From Sophora flavescens (lineage: Eukaryota > Streptophyta > Magnoliopsida > Fabales > Fabaceae), in NCBI GenBank assembly GCA_030762895.1, contig JAUPTC010000020.1, positions 186,001-250,000 of the forward strand: 64,000 bases of DNA, written 5' to 3'. Below the pieces are notes generated by a model. It was given only the letters and a program-made list of their open reading frames with translations. It searched no databases and was not told the DNA's origin. Each line of letters begins with the position of its first letter. The first letter of the stretch is position 1. The position numbers and the translations under genes were made by a program. Positions 21,301 to 33,417 of this stretch are shown here, piece by piece.

Positions 21301-24300
21301 GAACCGAATTTCTCCGGCGCGGATCAGTGCACAGTCCATGATATTCCTTCACTTAAATGGGCCTAACTTACTAATCCCAATTAAGGCATATGATACCTTG
21401 TTGGAAAGCTTATTCAGAGGCCCTTAATTTGGACTAGGGTTAGGTCGTGATTAAAAAGCATAAATAGCAGTTTACATTCGCACAATCTAGAGAGAGAAGG
21501 AAATTAGACAACTTCTACAATCATTGTTTTTGGTTTTACATTATTGGGATTAATTGGGCTTAATTGCTAAACATTGTTAATTTTCAGATTTTTCACTCAT
21601 CCCGACCTTGTTGCCATGCGCAGAGTATAGCTTGAGCTACAGATATCGGATTTTGGTGATCTTGTTGTCCCTAGAAAGATAAGGAAGAGACCTACAATGT
21701 CAGGTTTCACAAGAATTGTCAAATTAGACCAACATCAAGGCTAAATTGGGTCTCGAGTTCTCTGGCACAGATCAGTGCGCAGTCCATGATGTTCCTTCAG
21801 GTACATGGGCCTAACTTAATCATCTTAAGCCCAATTAAGGCATATGATACCTTGTTGGAAAGCTTATTCAGAGGCCCTTAATTTGGTCTAGGCTTACGTC
21901 GGGATTAAAAAGCATAAATAGCATTTTACAGCTGCACAACCTAGAGAGAGATGGAAATTAGACAACTTTTACAATCATTGTTTTTGGTTTTACATTATTG
22001 GGCTTAGTTGGGCTTAATTGCTAAACATTGTTAATTTTCGGATTTTTCACTCATCCCAACCTTGTTTCCATGCGCAGAGTATAACTAGAGCTACAGATAT
22101 CGGATTTTGGTGATCTTGCTATCCCTAGAAAGATAAGGAAGAGACCTACAATGTCTGGTTTCACAAGAATTGTCAAATTAGGCCAAAATCAAGGCTAAAT
22201 TGGGTCCCGAGTTCTCTGACGCGGATCAGTGCGCAATCCATAATGTTCCTTCACTTAAATGGGCCTAACTTACTCATCTTAAGCCCCATTAAGGCATATG
22301 ATACCTTGTTGGAAAGCTTCTTCAGAGGCCCTTCATTTGGTCTAGGGTTAGGAAGGGATTAAAAAGGATAAATAGCAGTTTATAGCCGCTCAAGCTAGAG
22401 AGAGAAGGAAATTAGACAACTTTTAGAATCATTGTTTTTGGTTTTACATTATTGGGCTTAATTGACCTTAATTGCTAAACATAGTTAATTTTTGGATTTT
22501 TCACTCATCCCAGTCTTGTTGCCGTGCGCAGAGTATAACTAGAGCTACAGATATCGGATTTTGGTGATCTTGCTGACCCTAGAAAGATAAGGAAGATACC
22601 TACAATTTCAGGTGTCACAAGAATTGTCAAATTAGACCAAAATCAAGGCTAAATTGGGGCCCGTGTTCTCTGGCGCGGATCAGTACACCACCCATGATGT
22701 TCCTTAATTTAAATGGGCCTAACTTACTCATCTTAAACCAAATTATGGCATATGATACCTTGTTGGAAACCTTATTCAGAGGCCCTTAATTTGATCTAGG
22801 GTTAGGTTAGGATTAATATGCAAAAATAGCAGTTTACAGCGGCACAAGCCACAGAGAGATGGAAATTAGATAACTTTTACAATCATTGTTTATGCTTTTA
22901 CATTATTGGGCATAATTGCTAAACATTGTTAATTTTTGGATTTTTCACTCTTCCAGACCTTGTGGCCTTGTGCAGAGCATAACTAGAGCTATAGATATCG
23001 GATTTTGATGATCTTACTGTCCCTAGAAAGAAAAGGAAGGGACCTACAATTTCAGGTTCACCAGAATTGTCAAATTATTCTAAAATCAAGGATAAATTGG
23101 GTCCCGAGTTCTCTGGCGCAGATCAGTGCACAGTCCATGACATTCCTTCACTTAAATGGGCCTAACTTACTAATCTTAAGCCCATTTAAGGCATATGATA
23201 CCTTGTATGTAAAAGCTTATTCAGAGGCCCTTAATTTGGTCTAGGGTTAGGTCGGGATTAAAAAGCATAAATAGCAGTTTACAGCCGCACAAGCTAGAGA
23301 GAGAAGGAAATTAGACAACTTTTACAATCATTGTTTTTGGTTTTACATTATTGGGCTTAATTGGGCTTAATTGCTAAACATTGTTAATTTTTGTATTTTT
23401 CACTCATCCCGACCCTGTTGCCATGCGCAGAGTATAACTAGAGCTACAGATATCGGATTTTGGTGATCTTGCTGTCCCTAGAAAGATAAGGAAGAGACCT
23501 ACAATGTCATGTTTCACAAGAATTGTCAAATTAGACCAAAATCAAGGCTAGATTGTGTCTCGAGTTCTCTGGCGCGGATCAGTGCGCAGTCCTTGATGTT
23601 CCTTCACTTAAATGGGTCAAACTTACTCATCTTAAGCTCAATTAAGGCATATGATACCTTGTTGGAAAGCTTATTCAGAGGCCCTTAATTTGGTCTAGGG
23701 TTAAGTCAGGATTAATAAGCATAAATAGGAGTTTACAGCCGTACAAGCCAGAGAGAGACGGAAATTAGACAACTTTTACTATCATTGTTTTTGCTTTTAC
23801 ATTATTGGGCATAATTACTAAACATTGTTTTTGCTTTTACATTATTGGGCATAATTTTGATGATCTTGATGTCCCTAGAAAGATAAGGACGGGACCTACA
23901 ATTTCAGGTGCACAACAATTTTCAAATTATTCCAAAATCAAGGCTAAATTGGGTCCCGAGTTCTCTTGGCACGGATCAGTGCGCAGTCCATGATATTCCT
24001 TCACTTAAATGGGCCTAACTTACTAATCTTAAGCCCAATTAAAGCATATGAGACCTTGTTGGAAAGCTTATTCAGAGGCCCTTAATTTGGTCTAGGGTTA
24101 GGTCGGGATTAAAAAGCATAAATAACAGTTTACATCCGCACAAGCTAGAGAGAGAAGGAAATTAGACAACTTTTACAATCATTGTTTTTGGTTTTACATT
24201 ATTGGGCTTAATTGGGCTTAATTGCTAAACATGATTAATTTTTGGATTTTTCACTCTTCCTGACCTTGTTGCCTTGCGCAGAGCATAACTAGAGCTACAG

Positions 24301-25398
24301 ATTTCGGATTTTGGTGATCTTGCTATCCCTAGAAAGATAAGGAAGAGAGCAACAATTTCAGGTTCACAATAATTGTCAAATTAGACCAAAATCAAGGCTA
24401 AATTGGGTCCCGAGTACTCTGGCGCGGATCAGTGCACAGTCCATGATATTCCTTCACTTTAATGGGCCTAACTTACTATTCTTAAGCCCAATTAAGGCAT
24501 ATGATACCATGTTGGAAAGCTTATTCAGAGGCCCATAATTTGGTCTAGGGTTAGGTCGGGATTAAAAAGCATAAATAGCAGTTTACAGCCGCACAAGCTA
24601 GAGAGAGAAGGAAATTAGACAACTTTTACAATCATTGTTTTTGGTTTTACATTATTGGGCTTAATTGGGTTTAATTGCTAAACATTGTTAATTTTTGTAT
24701 TTTTCACTCATCCCGACCCTGTTGCCATGCGCAGAGTATAACTAAAGCTACAGATATCGGATTTTGGTGATCTTGCTGTCCCTAGAAAGATAAGGAAGAG
24801 ACCAACAATTTTAGATTCACAATAATTGTCAAATTAGACCAAAATCAAGGCTAAATTGGGTCCCGAGTTCTCTGACACGGATAAGTGCGCAGTCCATGAT
24901 GTTCCTTCACTTAAATGGTCCTAACTTACTCATCTTTAGCCCAATTAAGGCATATGATACCTTGTTGGAAAGCTTATTCAGAGGCCTTTAATTTGGTCTA
25001 GCGTTAGGTCAGGATTAATAAGCATAAATAGCAGTTTACAGCCGCACAAGCCAGAGAGTGAAGGAAATTAGACAAATTTTACAATCATTGTTTTTGGTTT
25101 TACATTATTGGGCTTAATTGCTAAACATTGTTAATTTTCGGATTTTTCACTCTTTCTGACCTTGTTGCCTTGGGCAGAGCATAACTAGAGCTACAGATAT
25201 CGGATTTTGATGATCTTGCTGTCCCTAGAAAGATAAGGAAGGGACCTACAATTTCAGGTTCACAATAATTGTCAAATTAGACCAAAATAAAGGCTAAATT
25301 GGGTCCCGAGTTCTCTAGCGCGGGTCAGTGTGCAGTCCATGATGTTCCTTCACTTAAATGGGCCTAACTTACTCATCTTAATCCCAATTAAGGCATAT

Positions 25399-25403
25399 GA
25401 TAC
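25399..25403. other. Target-site duplication, element 2 (left)
   Basis: GATAC, repeated at 34707-34711. Removing the element restores ATATGATACCTTGTTGG of the satellite. Confidence 0.93.
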
Positions 25404-25882
25404 TGACGCGCTGTCGCACACGGGTCAAAAAGCGAGCGGTTTTATAAAATTGTAGTAGAGCGCGACAACTCGGATATCGTCTCACAAGGACTCTTGAGAT
25501 ATATGTAAAACTGCTACTACGAGATATATGTTACTAATTCCCGAATTAAGCAAACGGGGTTAAGCCCTTCGTGAATTAAGAAAACACGAATTGAACACAC
25601 GCGAATTAAGTAAACGTGATTAATTATAGGAACATAACATCACCGAAATAGATCAACACAAACACTATACACTCCTGAATTAAGCAAACAGAAATATATA
25701 GCATAGTATTAAAAAGGGAAAAGCAAACAAAACGGGAATTCTGGTAGAACCTCAAGTGCGGTCAAAATCGATTACAGTAGACTAATCCAAGAAAATTAGT
25801 TCTCCATAGAAACGTAACACAACTGAAAAATCTGTAAAAACAATGGAAAATGAAAAGTCGTTTGCAATCTTCCCAGAACAGC

Positions 25883-25890
25883 AATTTATA
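25883..25890 (-). promoter_or_regulatory. TATA box of element 2 LTR (left LTR)
   Basis: TATAAATT on the minus strand, directly downstream of the palindrome cluster in U3. Same in the right LTR at 34130-34137. Confidence 0.5.
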
Positions 25891-25904
25891 ACATTCAGGA
25901 TCAG

Positions 25905-26250
25905 CGCCTCTCGCGAGGCGAACACTCACTCGCGAGGTGAATCTTATGAAGAAATCTGAAACGTTTGGACTTCTCGCGAGGTGAAGAATGGCTCGCGAGG
26001 TGAGGAATGGAAGAGTCTTCTTATTACGCCCGTGATGGGCATCAGGGGCTAACCGTGATGCTTTCTGACTTCCAGGCTCGCGAGGCGAGACATAGTTCGC
26101 GGGGCGACACAGAAATCTTGCATTTTTCTGGAACAGTCAGCCTTCCTGCCCGCGAGGCGAGAATAGGATTCGCAGGGCGAGACAGAGTGAATGACATTCT
26201 GCTGTTCACGGTGGAATTCAGGTTCGCGAGGCGAGTAGCCTCTCGCGGGG
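25905..26250. repeat. GC-rich palindrome cluster in U3 (CTCGCGAGGCGA type)
   Basis: About ten units with core CTCGCGAG or variants (CTCGCGAGGTGA, TTCGCGGGGCGA, CCCGCGAGGCGA) scattered over 345 bp. One stretch (26029-26062: CGCCCGTGATGGGCATCAG and CTAACCGTGATGCTTTCTG) resembles the element 1 palindrome family, linking the two clusters. The right LTR holds the matching cluster at 34150-34462 with fewer units. Confidence 0.85.
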
Positions 26251-26497
26251 AGAATACCTCCAGGATTGCAATTTCCCCTGTTTCTTCATTCTCTGGACTC
26301 TAAGTTAACCTGAAAACAATGAAATAGCCATAAGTGCTTTATTTGACTCAAAACTGGCTAAATTAACCTAAAAATACTTAAGGGACTCAAAATGTTGCTT
26401 GAGGACAATCGAGTCTAATTTGGGCGAAACCGAAGTATAATTAGCACAAAACCACGGTCAAACTAGTCATAAAACTAGATGAGCCAGAGGCTGATCA

Positions 26498-26515
26498 AAA
26501 TTCCCCAAACTTAAA
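26498..26515 (-). promoter_or_regulatory. Polypurine tract of element 2
   Basis: Minus-strand AAGTTTGGGGAATTT next to the 3' LTR start TGATCAGCCTC. Confidence 0.75.
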
Positions 26516-27810
26516 CTTTGCTTGTCCCCAAGCAAACTAAAACTCAAAAACTCAAAAAGACTCAAGACATGGCGAGCTTAAAGGATTCAATCAACTTTGC
26601 ACAAATTTCAAGCAACTCATCAAAATAATTTTTCCTTCAATGTCCCCCCTTTTCAAACAAAGCAATCCCCACATGCATTTACTCTAAACATTTGAGAATT
26701 TCATCATTCAAACAATCATTAATCTAAGCAAGGGATCCAAGTTACACACAGGAGGGAGATCACCAAATTCAAACAATCGCCTTCCTCACAAGGGCATTTA
26801 GTGTTTCACTCAATCGCTCAGTTTGTCTAGGCTAACAACATTCACTCAATTCACCTTTCAAGAACACTTCCCATGAATTTGATTTTCATCTCAATCATGG
26901 TTCCCATGAAAACGTGCATGCAACATCAAAAGGTCTTTTACAGGTTGTAATGGGGCCTGGCTAAGGGTAGGATATACAAAGGTACTAGGCTTAAGTCCCT
27001 AGGAACTAAGAGAGCATGAGCAATTTTTTGACACATTGAAATTCCACTCAAGTTCCTTTTTCCATTTTTCTTTATGCTTTGGGTGACTACAGCCTTTTTC
27101 TTTAGATATCCCTTTTTTTTTACATTTTTGTTCTTTTTATTTCCCTTTTTTTTTACACCCCAGAATGACATGTCACATCCTTGTAGCCACCCCAAACTTA
27201 GTTTCTTGCAAACCTTGTCTTGCTAAGGATCCATGCTCTCCTAATCCTAAGATTGGGTTAACATGGTTTTTCAGATTTTTGAGCTCATAACATAAGGTCA
27301 TCAAGAATTAACAGGCTAATTAGGCTCAAAGGGGCTAACTAGGGAACATGCATTAGGGACTGGTTCTTTTTAGGCCAAGTGGTTATTTACAAAGAAAATT
27401 CCTAAATCATCTGATGTAATCACATAAGCATGCAAACCAAGTAGAGACTCAAGCAAATTCGGGAAAGTGCAACTTGAAAGTGATTCATACAGTTAAAAAC
27501 ATGTAGGAGGCTCAAATCCTCACCTGGACAATTGTGCAAATTGTTTGACCGAGATTCTATCCCTAGTGTGTGCTTCCCTTCACCCCAAACTTATCATAAA
27601 TCATACAATCACAATAAAATATCTCAAAGTTCAGTTTTCAATTTTTTTTTCACATGGGGATCACTTTCCAAACAAAACATTTTTCTAGGGGGAATCATCA
27701 CATAAATCATGCAATCAATCTGTGCCAAATCAATCAAAACCAATCAAGCTCACCGACCAAAGACTCAACACACATTATTCAGAGAAAAACAAGACAAACA
27801 CAAAACAACA
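26516..27810 (-). other. 3' noncoding region of element 2
   Basis: About 1.3 kb with no convincing ORF. Shares short landmarks with element 1's noncoding region: CTTGCTTGTCCCCAAGCAAA beside the polypurine tract, GGTTGTAATGGGGCC near 26943 and a T-rich plus-strand run (about 27050-27156). The positions match closely, so this region is conserved between two families without coding for protein. Confidence 0.7.
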
Positions 27811-30369
27811 CTACAATTGGTTCCCTCCCCCACTTTTAAAATATACATTGTCCTCAATAAAACAACATAACAATAAAATGAGAGTGAGGGAAAGGAAAGG
27901 GGGTTCCCTGATCAAGTGGCAGTGTAGGGGGGCTTCCAAGGAGAGCTCCTCAACAGTAGCATCTTCAAGCACCGAGCTCCCATGGAATAGCTTCAGTCGC
28001 TGCCCGTTAACCTTGAATGCCTTGTTGCTACCTGCACTTTTAATCTCTACTGCACCATAAGGAAAAACGTTAGTAACAACAAAGGGGCCAATCCACTTGG
28101 ACCTAAGTTTCCCAGCCATCACTTTCAGGCGGGAGTTAAACAGTAAGACTTGCTGGCCCATATAAAATTCTTTCCTAGCAATCAGCCTATCATGAAAATG
28201 CTTGGTTTTCTCTTTATAGATCCGGGAGCTTTCATAGGCTTCTAGCCTAAGCTCTTCAAGCTGCTGTAATTGGAGTTTCCGTTCAATACCAGCTTCTTTC
28301 ATCTCCAAATTACAGTACTTTACCGCCCAATAGGCACGGTGCTCAACTTCCACAGGGAGATGACATGCCTTACCGAATACAAGCCGAAACGGGGACATCC
28401 CTATTGGTGTCTTGAAAGCGGTCCTCTGAGCCCACAGTGCGTCTTCTAGACGGCGGCTCCGGTCCTTCTTATTCGGCTGTACCACTTTTTCTAAGATCTG
28501 CTTGATCTCCCTGTTTGATAACTCAGCCTGGCCATTGGTCTGGGGATGGTAAGCAGTGGAGACTCTATGCACAACTCCATACTTCCTGAGTAAGGCTTCC
28601 ATGGTGCGGTTGCAGAAGTGAGTGCCCTGGTCACTGATGATGGCCCAAGGTATTCCGAACCTGCAAAAAATATTGGACCTAACAAAATTGGCAACAACTT
28701 TAGAATCGTTAGTCCTAGTGGGGATTGCTTCCACCCACTTTGAAACATAGTCAACAGCCAAAAGAATATATAGAAACCCAAAAGATGCAGGGAAAGGACC
28801 CATAAAATCAATTCCCCACACATCAAAAACCTCCACGAGAAAAGCATGGGCTCTTTGAGGCATTTCACTCTTACGAGTGATAGCCGTGCCTGCTGTTTGA
28901 CACTCCTTGCAAGTCCGGTAGACCTCATAAGCATCTCTAAAAATGGTGGGCCAATAGAACCCAGAATCTAGGACTTTCCTTGCAGTCCGCTGTGGCCCAA
29001 AGTGTCCCCCTACTTGAGAGGCATGAGAAAAGTGCAAAATGGACTTGATCTCATAGTCGGGGACACACTTCCGAATTACCTGATCACTGCAAAACTTCCA
29101 GAGGTACGGATCATCCCAAACATAGTACTTGGAATCACTCTTGAGTTTGTGGATCTGTGATCTAGTTGCACCTGCAGGAAAAACACCAGAAACAAGATAG
29201 TTAACAATGTCAGTAAACCAAGGAGTTACCCCATGCAGGTGTAGAAGCTGTTCATCAGGAAAGTCATCATGGATGGGAGAAGGATCCTCATCCCTTGCTA
29301 TTCTGCTCAAGTGATCAGCTACTAAATTTTCAGCTCCACTCTTGTCTTTTATCTCCACATTAAACTCTTGGAGCAACAGCATCCACCGAATCAATCTCGG
29401 CTTCGCTTCTGGTTTCTTCAACAGGTACTTCAGAGCTGCATGGTCAGTAAAAACAATAACCTTGGAACCTAGCAAATATGACCTAAATTTATCAACAGCA
29501 AAAACAACAGCTAGAAGTTCCTTTTCAGTGGTGGTGTAATTAGATTGTGCAGCATCTAAGGTCCTAGAAGCATAATGAATGACATGGGCTGCTTTGCCCA
29601 CCCTTTGTGCCAGGACCGCTCCCACTGCATAGTTAGAAGCATCACACATGAGCTCAAAAGGGAGGGTCCAGTCAGGGGGCTGGATGATGGGGGTAGAGGT
29701 CAATGCCCTTTTCAGGAAGTCAAATGCCTTCTTGCAGCTGTCATCAAAGTTGAACATGGCATCATTCTTCAGCAAGTTTGACAGAGGAAGAGCTAACTTG
29801 CTGAAGTCCTTAATGAAGCGCCAGTAGAAACATGCATGACCAAGAAAAGAACGAATCTCGCGAATGCAAGATGGATAAGGCAATGTAGAAATCACATCAA
29901 TTTTAGCGGGATCTACTGAAATACCCTCTTTAGAAATAACATGCCCCAAAACAATCCCTTGTTCAACCATAAAGTGACACTTTTCATAGTTCAAAATAAG
30001 ATCAGTTTCAATGCATCTTTCTAAAACCAAATTCAGACTATGCAAGCTTGCATCAAATGAGGAGCCATATACAGTGAAATCATCCATGAACACTTCCATG
30101 CAATTTTCAATAAATTCAGTAAAAATGCTCATCATGCATCGCTGGAAAGTGTCAGGAGCATTACAAAGCCCAAATGGCATCCTCCTATAAGCAAACGTGC
30201 CGAAGGGGCACGTGAAAGTGGTATTTTCCCGATCCTCTGGTGCAATATGGATCTGGAAGTAACCGGAAAAGCCATCAAGAAAACAGTAGTGGGATTTACC
30301 AGCCAGCCGCTTGAGCATCTGATCGATGAATGGCAAAGGAAAGTGATCCTTTCGAGTGGCCTGGTTCAA
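27811..30369 (-). CDS. RT, RNase H and integrase polyprotein segment, element 2
   Basis: One open frame of 852 residues without a stop. RT: FLDGFSGYFQI (30-40), FAYRRMPFGLCNAP (59-72) and catalytic FMDD (94-97). RNase H: CDASNYAVGAVL (D243), TTEKELLAVV (E282), FTDHAALKYL (D309), VADHLSRI (D352). Integrase: zinc motif from HFSHASQVGGHFG (446-458) to CKEC (487-490), then D521 (VWGIDFMGP), D580 (IISDQGTHF) and E616 (NGQAELSN) with exact D,D35E spacing, and C-terminal GPFVVTNVFPYGAVEIK. All catalytic residues present. The N-terminus is joined to protease by a frameshift near 30370-30420, where the expected TGWRVCIDYRR sequence is scrambled at CAG/CTG positions, so this is a fragment of pol, not a free gene. 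The last 35 or so residues are read-through into noncoding DNA. Confidence 0.92.
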   Translation of the reverse strand: MNQATRKDHFPLPFIDQMLKRLAGKSHYCFLDGFSGYFQIHIAPEDRENTTFTCPFGTFAYRRMPFGLCNAPDTFQRCMMSIFTEFIENCMEVFMDDFTVYGSSFDASLHSLNLVLERCIETDLILNYEKCHFMVEQGIVLGHVISKEGISVDPAKIDVISTLPYPSCIREIRSFLGHACFYWRFIKDFSKLALPLSNLLKNDAMFNFDDSCKKAFDFLKRALTSTPIIQPPDWTLPFELMCDASNYAVGAVLAQRVGKAAHVIHYASRTLDAAQSNYTTTEKELLAVVFAVDKFRSYLLGSKVIVFTDHAALKYLLKKPEAKPRLIRWMLLLQEFNVEIKDKSGAENLVADHLSRIARDEDPSPIHDDFPDEQLLHLHGVTPWFTDIVNYLVSGVFPAGATRSQIHKLKSDSKYYVWDDPYLWKFCSDQVIRKCVPDYEIKSILHFSHASQVGGHFGPQRTARKVLDSGFYWPTIFRDAYEVYRTCKECQTAGTAITRKSEMPQRAHAFLVEVFDVWGIDFMGPFPASFGFLYILLAVDYVSKWVEAIPTRTNDSKVVANFVRSNIFCRFGIPWAIISDQGTHFCNRTMEALLRKYGVVHRVSTAYHPQTNGQAELSNREIKQILEKVVQPNKKDRSRRLEDALWAQRTAFKTPIGMSPFRLVFGKACHLPVEVEHRAYWAVKYCNLEMKEAGIERKLQLQQLEELRLEAYESSRIYKEKTKHFHDRLIARKEFYMGQQVLLFNSRLKVMAGKLRSKWIGPFVVTNVFPYGAVEIKSAGSNKAFKVNGQRLKLFHGSSVLEDATVEELSLEAPLHCHLIREPPFLSLTLILLLCCFIEDNVYFKSGGGNQL

Positions 30370-30373
30370 CCTC

Positions 30374-31717
30374 CTATAATCTATACGAGACTACTTGGCT
30401 ATTACGGAATCTAGTGGGGACAAGCTCATTATTATCATTTCTTACCACTGTGAGGCCAGACTTCTTGGGTACAACTTGCACTAGGCTCACCCAAGTACTA
30501 TCAGAGATGGGGTATATGATACCCGCATGCAGAAGTTTTGTCACTTCCTTCTTTACCACATCCAGAATCAATGGATTAAGCCGCCTTTGGGGCTGCCTAA
30601 TTGGTTTAGCTCCATCCTCCAACAGAATTCTATGCATACATTTGGAGGGGCTAATTCCTGGGATGTCAGCCAAGGTCCACCCAATTGCTTTCTTATGTTT
30701 CTTCAGAACCTCCAAGAGTTTAGCTTCCTGGTCAGAGTCAAGGTTGGAAGAAATAATGACTGTAAGTTTTTCATTCCTCTCCAAGTAAGCATACTTCAGA
30801 TTCCCAGGAAGTGGCTTGAGCTCTAAGGAGGGTGGCTGCTCAATGGATGGTATATTTGGCGCAGCCATGAGGTCAAGAACTTCAGCTGAACAGACAGCTT
30901 CACTCACACTATCACCCTGCAAAGTAGAGTCAATGAACTCAGCACAAACAGCACAAGGGTTAGTGTTAGTACAGTCAGTACATGAATAAATATCATCAAA
31001 GCTAGAAACAAAAGGAAAATCAGCAACCAAGTCATCATAGGTGTCATCAATAATTTCAGAGAGCAACTCTATTTGAAAGACAGAGTGCTCTTCCAAGGGA
31101 TGCTTAATAGCATCAAAGATGTTAAACTTTGCAACAATGTCACCAAACTCCATGGACATGGTTCCATCATCCACATCAATCTTTGTCTTTGCTGTCTTCA
31201 TGAACGGTCTGCCCAGGATGATTGGTGATCTGCTTGAATTTGTTTCCCCTGCCATGTCCAGGATGTAAAAGTCAGCAGGGAAAATCAACTCATCAACTTG
31301 TACCAGCACATCTTCTACCATTCCCATGGGGCGGGCATTGGTCCTGTTGGCCAACTGGATAGTGAGACCCGTATGCTGCAAGGGACCAAGATCAAGGTTG
31401 TTGAAAACAGAAGTGGGCATGACATTGATGGAAGCTCCCAATTCCAACATGCAGTTTTCGAATTTGCTGTCTCCAATAGTGCATGGAATAGCAAAAGTGC
31501 CCGGATCCTTACACTTCTGTGGCAGTACCTGAGTGAGGGATGAAACTGTAACCCTTTCAAGTGCAGGCTTAGGCTGAATGAGGGCTGAAACATTTTTTCC
31601 CAAATTAACTCTCTCATTGCCTTTCAACCTCCTCTTGTGCGTGCACAAATCCTTCAGAAATTTTGCATATTTGGGCACCTGCTTAATCACATCCAGAAGC
31701 AGAATGTTAACCGCCAC
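30374..31717 (-). pseudogene. Protease and RT N-terminus, element 2 (active site changed)
   Basis: A 447-residue segment. The retropepsin core reads MLELGASINVMP, so the catalytic aspartate (DLGA in element 1) is glutamate here (codon 31442-31444). Then FPADFYILDM and SPIILGRPFMKTA follow. After a linker with a Cys-rich patch (CTDCTNTNPCAVC), the start of RT reads HKKAIGWTLADIPGISPSKC and IIYPISDSTWVS. The frame ends by shift near 30400. An in-frame TAG at 31718-31720 separates it from the gag side. Proteolysis by this copy is doubtful. Confidence 0.88.
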
Positions 31718-32050
31718 CTATCTGAACACATCTAGAATTTCCCTCTCCTTGTCTTCCCCACCAATCTTCTTATTTTTCTGCACTCTTTGTGGGAAGGGGA
31801 TTGGTGGCACATATACTCTCTCATCTTCAACCACTACAGAAGGCTCGGGAGTCACCTTAACAGTTTCTTCATCTTTTTCAGGGGCCGCCTCTACAACTTT
31901 CCCAGATCTCAAAGAAATGGTACTCACATTAGGATTGGAGACATTGGGATTCACCACTGTTTGTGCAGGTAGTTGGTTTGATCCTTGAGGTTGCTGCATG
32001 GTATTCATGGAAGTGGCAAGCTGTCCAATATGTGTCTGTAGGGCATGGAT
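31718..32050 (-). pseudogene. gag-protease linker, element 2
   Basis: Open from an ATG at 32008, with the frame also open upstream into DASIHALQTHIGQLATS. Contains ISLRSGKVVE, the conserved ITLRSGK-like start of the Athila protease region, and VYVPPIPFPQRVQKNKK, and ends EILDVFR before an in-frame TAG, most simply a mutated sense codon because the same frame continues into the protease. Confidence 0.8.
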
Positions 32051-32051
32051 G

Positions 32052-32564
32052 CTAGCATCCGTTCATTGCTTGGCCCGACCAATCTGTCCAACTTTGTGTG
32101 TCTAAAGTCCGAATACTAGCATTTGTTTCTTTCTGAAACTGGAGATTTTGTGTAGCCATTTGCTTGACCAAGTCTTCTAATGAAGGTCCATAAAGTGCAG
32201 AAGTGGTCACTTGGGGAGGATTCTGTGGTGCCATCGGTTGTTGTTGGGATGAATTTCCATACCGAAGGTTGGGATGGTTCCTCCAGTTGGGGTGGTACTT
32301 ATTTGTGGAGAGGTCGGGAACAGTGTACCGGTTCTGATTGTTGCCTTGATTGTAAGGATGGACTGCATAAGCTTGAGGCAAATCAGTGACTGACTCTCCC
32401 TTCAGAATAGGGCATACATCTGCCAGGTGCTCAGGAGAACTACACATGCTACACAACCTTGCCGGCTGAACCATATCCATTGCCAGTTGCTTCACCAAAG
32501 AAGTGAGCTCATCAATTCTATTCTCAAGGGCCTGGTTGGAAGAAGAGCTATGAACCTCATTCAC
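32052..32564 (-). pseudogene. gag nucleocapsid part, element 2
   Basis: Holds a heptad-like segment (NRIDELTSLVKQLAMDM) and a canonical CCHC zinc knuckle C-x2-C-x4-H-x4-C (residues 38-51, CSMCSSPEHLADVC), then an Asn/Gln/Pro-rich tail (NWRNHPNLRYG). This is the RNA-binding part of gag. The frame breaks at its 3' end around 32055-32100 and at its 5' end near 32570. Confidence 0.85.
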
Positions 32565-32574
32565 ACCCCTTGTC

Positions 32575-33360
32575 TCAACAGAATTTATCCTGGTTGTAAA
32601 TTTGGGAGTTCAGTGACATATTTTCAATCAATTGCTTGGCAGCAGCCGGAGTCTTATCAACAAGTGCTCCCCCACTAGCAGCATCCAAAATATTTCTATC
32701 CATCGGTAGTAACCCCTCATAAAAATACTGAACAAGGAGCTGCTCGGAAATATGACGCTGAGGGCAACTGGATACCAACTGCTTGAATCTCTCCCAATAC
32801 TCAGCCAATGACTCATTGCCTTGTCTGATGCCACATATTTCCTTCCTGATTGATGCAGCTCTGGAGGCAGGAAAGTATTTCTCTAAAAAGACCTTCTTCA
32901 AATCGTTCCAGGTGGTAACAGAGTTTGGCTCAAGATAGTACAACCAATCCTTTGCAGCGCCCTGTAGTGAGAACGGGAAGGCTCTCAGCTTGATGTGATC
33001 CTCAGTTATTCCCTCTGGTCTCAAGGGTGTGGAGCAGACAACCTGGAATTCCTTCAGATGCTTGTGCAGATCCTCACCTGCAAGACCACTAAACCTTGGC
33101 AACAAGTGTATTAAACCAGATTTTAATTCAAAGGGAGTAAATGACTCAAAGCATATTCAATACACAAGCCATTATAATTAACATCAGGGGCAGCAAGCTG
33201 TCTTAATGTCCTTTGGTCACCCATGTTATCAAAAACACTTTCAGAATTAGAATCACCACTAGTGCTAGCCCGAATTGCTCTACGACGTGTGTGCAGTGTT
33301 CTTTCAATTTCAGGATCAAAATCACACAAGTCAGGGCAAGTAGACCTAGTAGCCAGACTA
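32575..33360 (-). pseudogene. gag capsid part, element 2
   Basis: Two frames. 33123-33329 reads PEIERTLHTRRR and DQRTLRQLAAPDVNY, the N-terminal Athila gag motif, then shifts near 33150. The main frame (32575-33130) continues FTPFELKSGLIHLL, LAGEDLHKHLKEFQVV, AFPFSLQGAAKDWLYYLEP, FLEKYFPASRAASIRKEI and LAEYWERFKQLVSSCP. No ATG is found in frame upstream of DPEIER before a stop near 33360, so the start is lost or altered. Confidence 0.87.
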
Positions 33361-33417
33361 ATTCAAAACAAAAACGAAAAGAAAAAGAAAAAAAAATGTG
33401 AAAATAACAAACAAGAG

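Larger units (their letters stand above)
15811..25403 (+). repeat. Satellite array, plus orientation
   Basis: About 9.6 kb of tandem satellite, monomers mostly 440-455 bp by the spacing of CCTTGTTGGAAAGC. Shortened units occur: one of about 210 bp at 17366-17574 joined at CCTTGTTGG, truncated units near 20260-20430, and a small internal duplication near 23810-23860. Two inverted segments (15934-16165 and 18045-18275) lie about 2.11 kb apart, with similar monomers after each, hinting at a higher-order unit. Monomers are more divergent here than in the minus array. Short ORFs in these units vary from copy to copy and are not called genes. Confidence 0.95.
25404..26497 (-). repeat. Left (3') LTR of element 2
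   Basis: TG...CA ends. Relative to the right LTR it has lost about 213 bp: positions 25498-25512 are a 15-bp stretch (GATATATGTAAAACT) replacing 33535-33762, and the stretch resembles nearby GAGATATATGTTACT, so it may be templated filler. Confidence 0.94.

Noticed and set aside
26007..26303. Plus-strand ORFs over the palindrome clusters (also 34235-34522, 15449-15658, 63588-63791)
   Set aside because: Low stop density comes from GC-rich repeats; they run antisense to the element and match no family.
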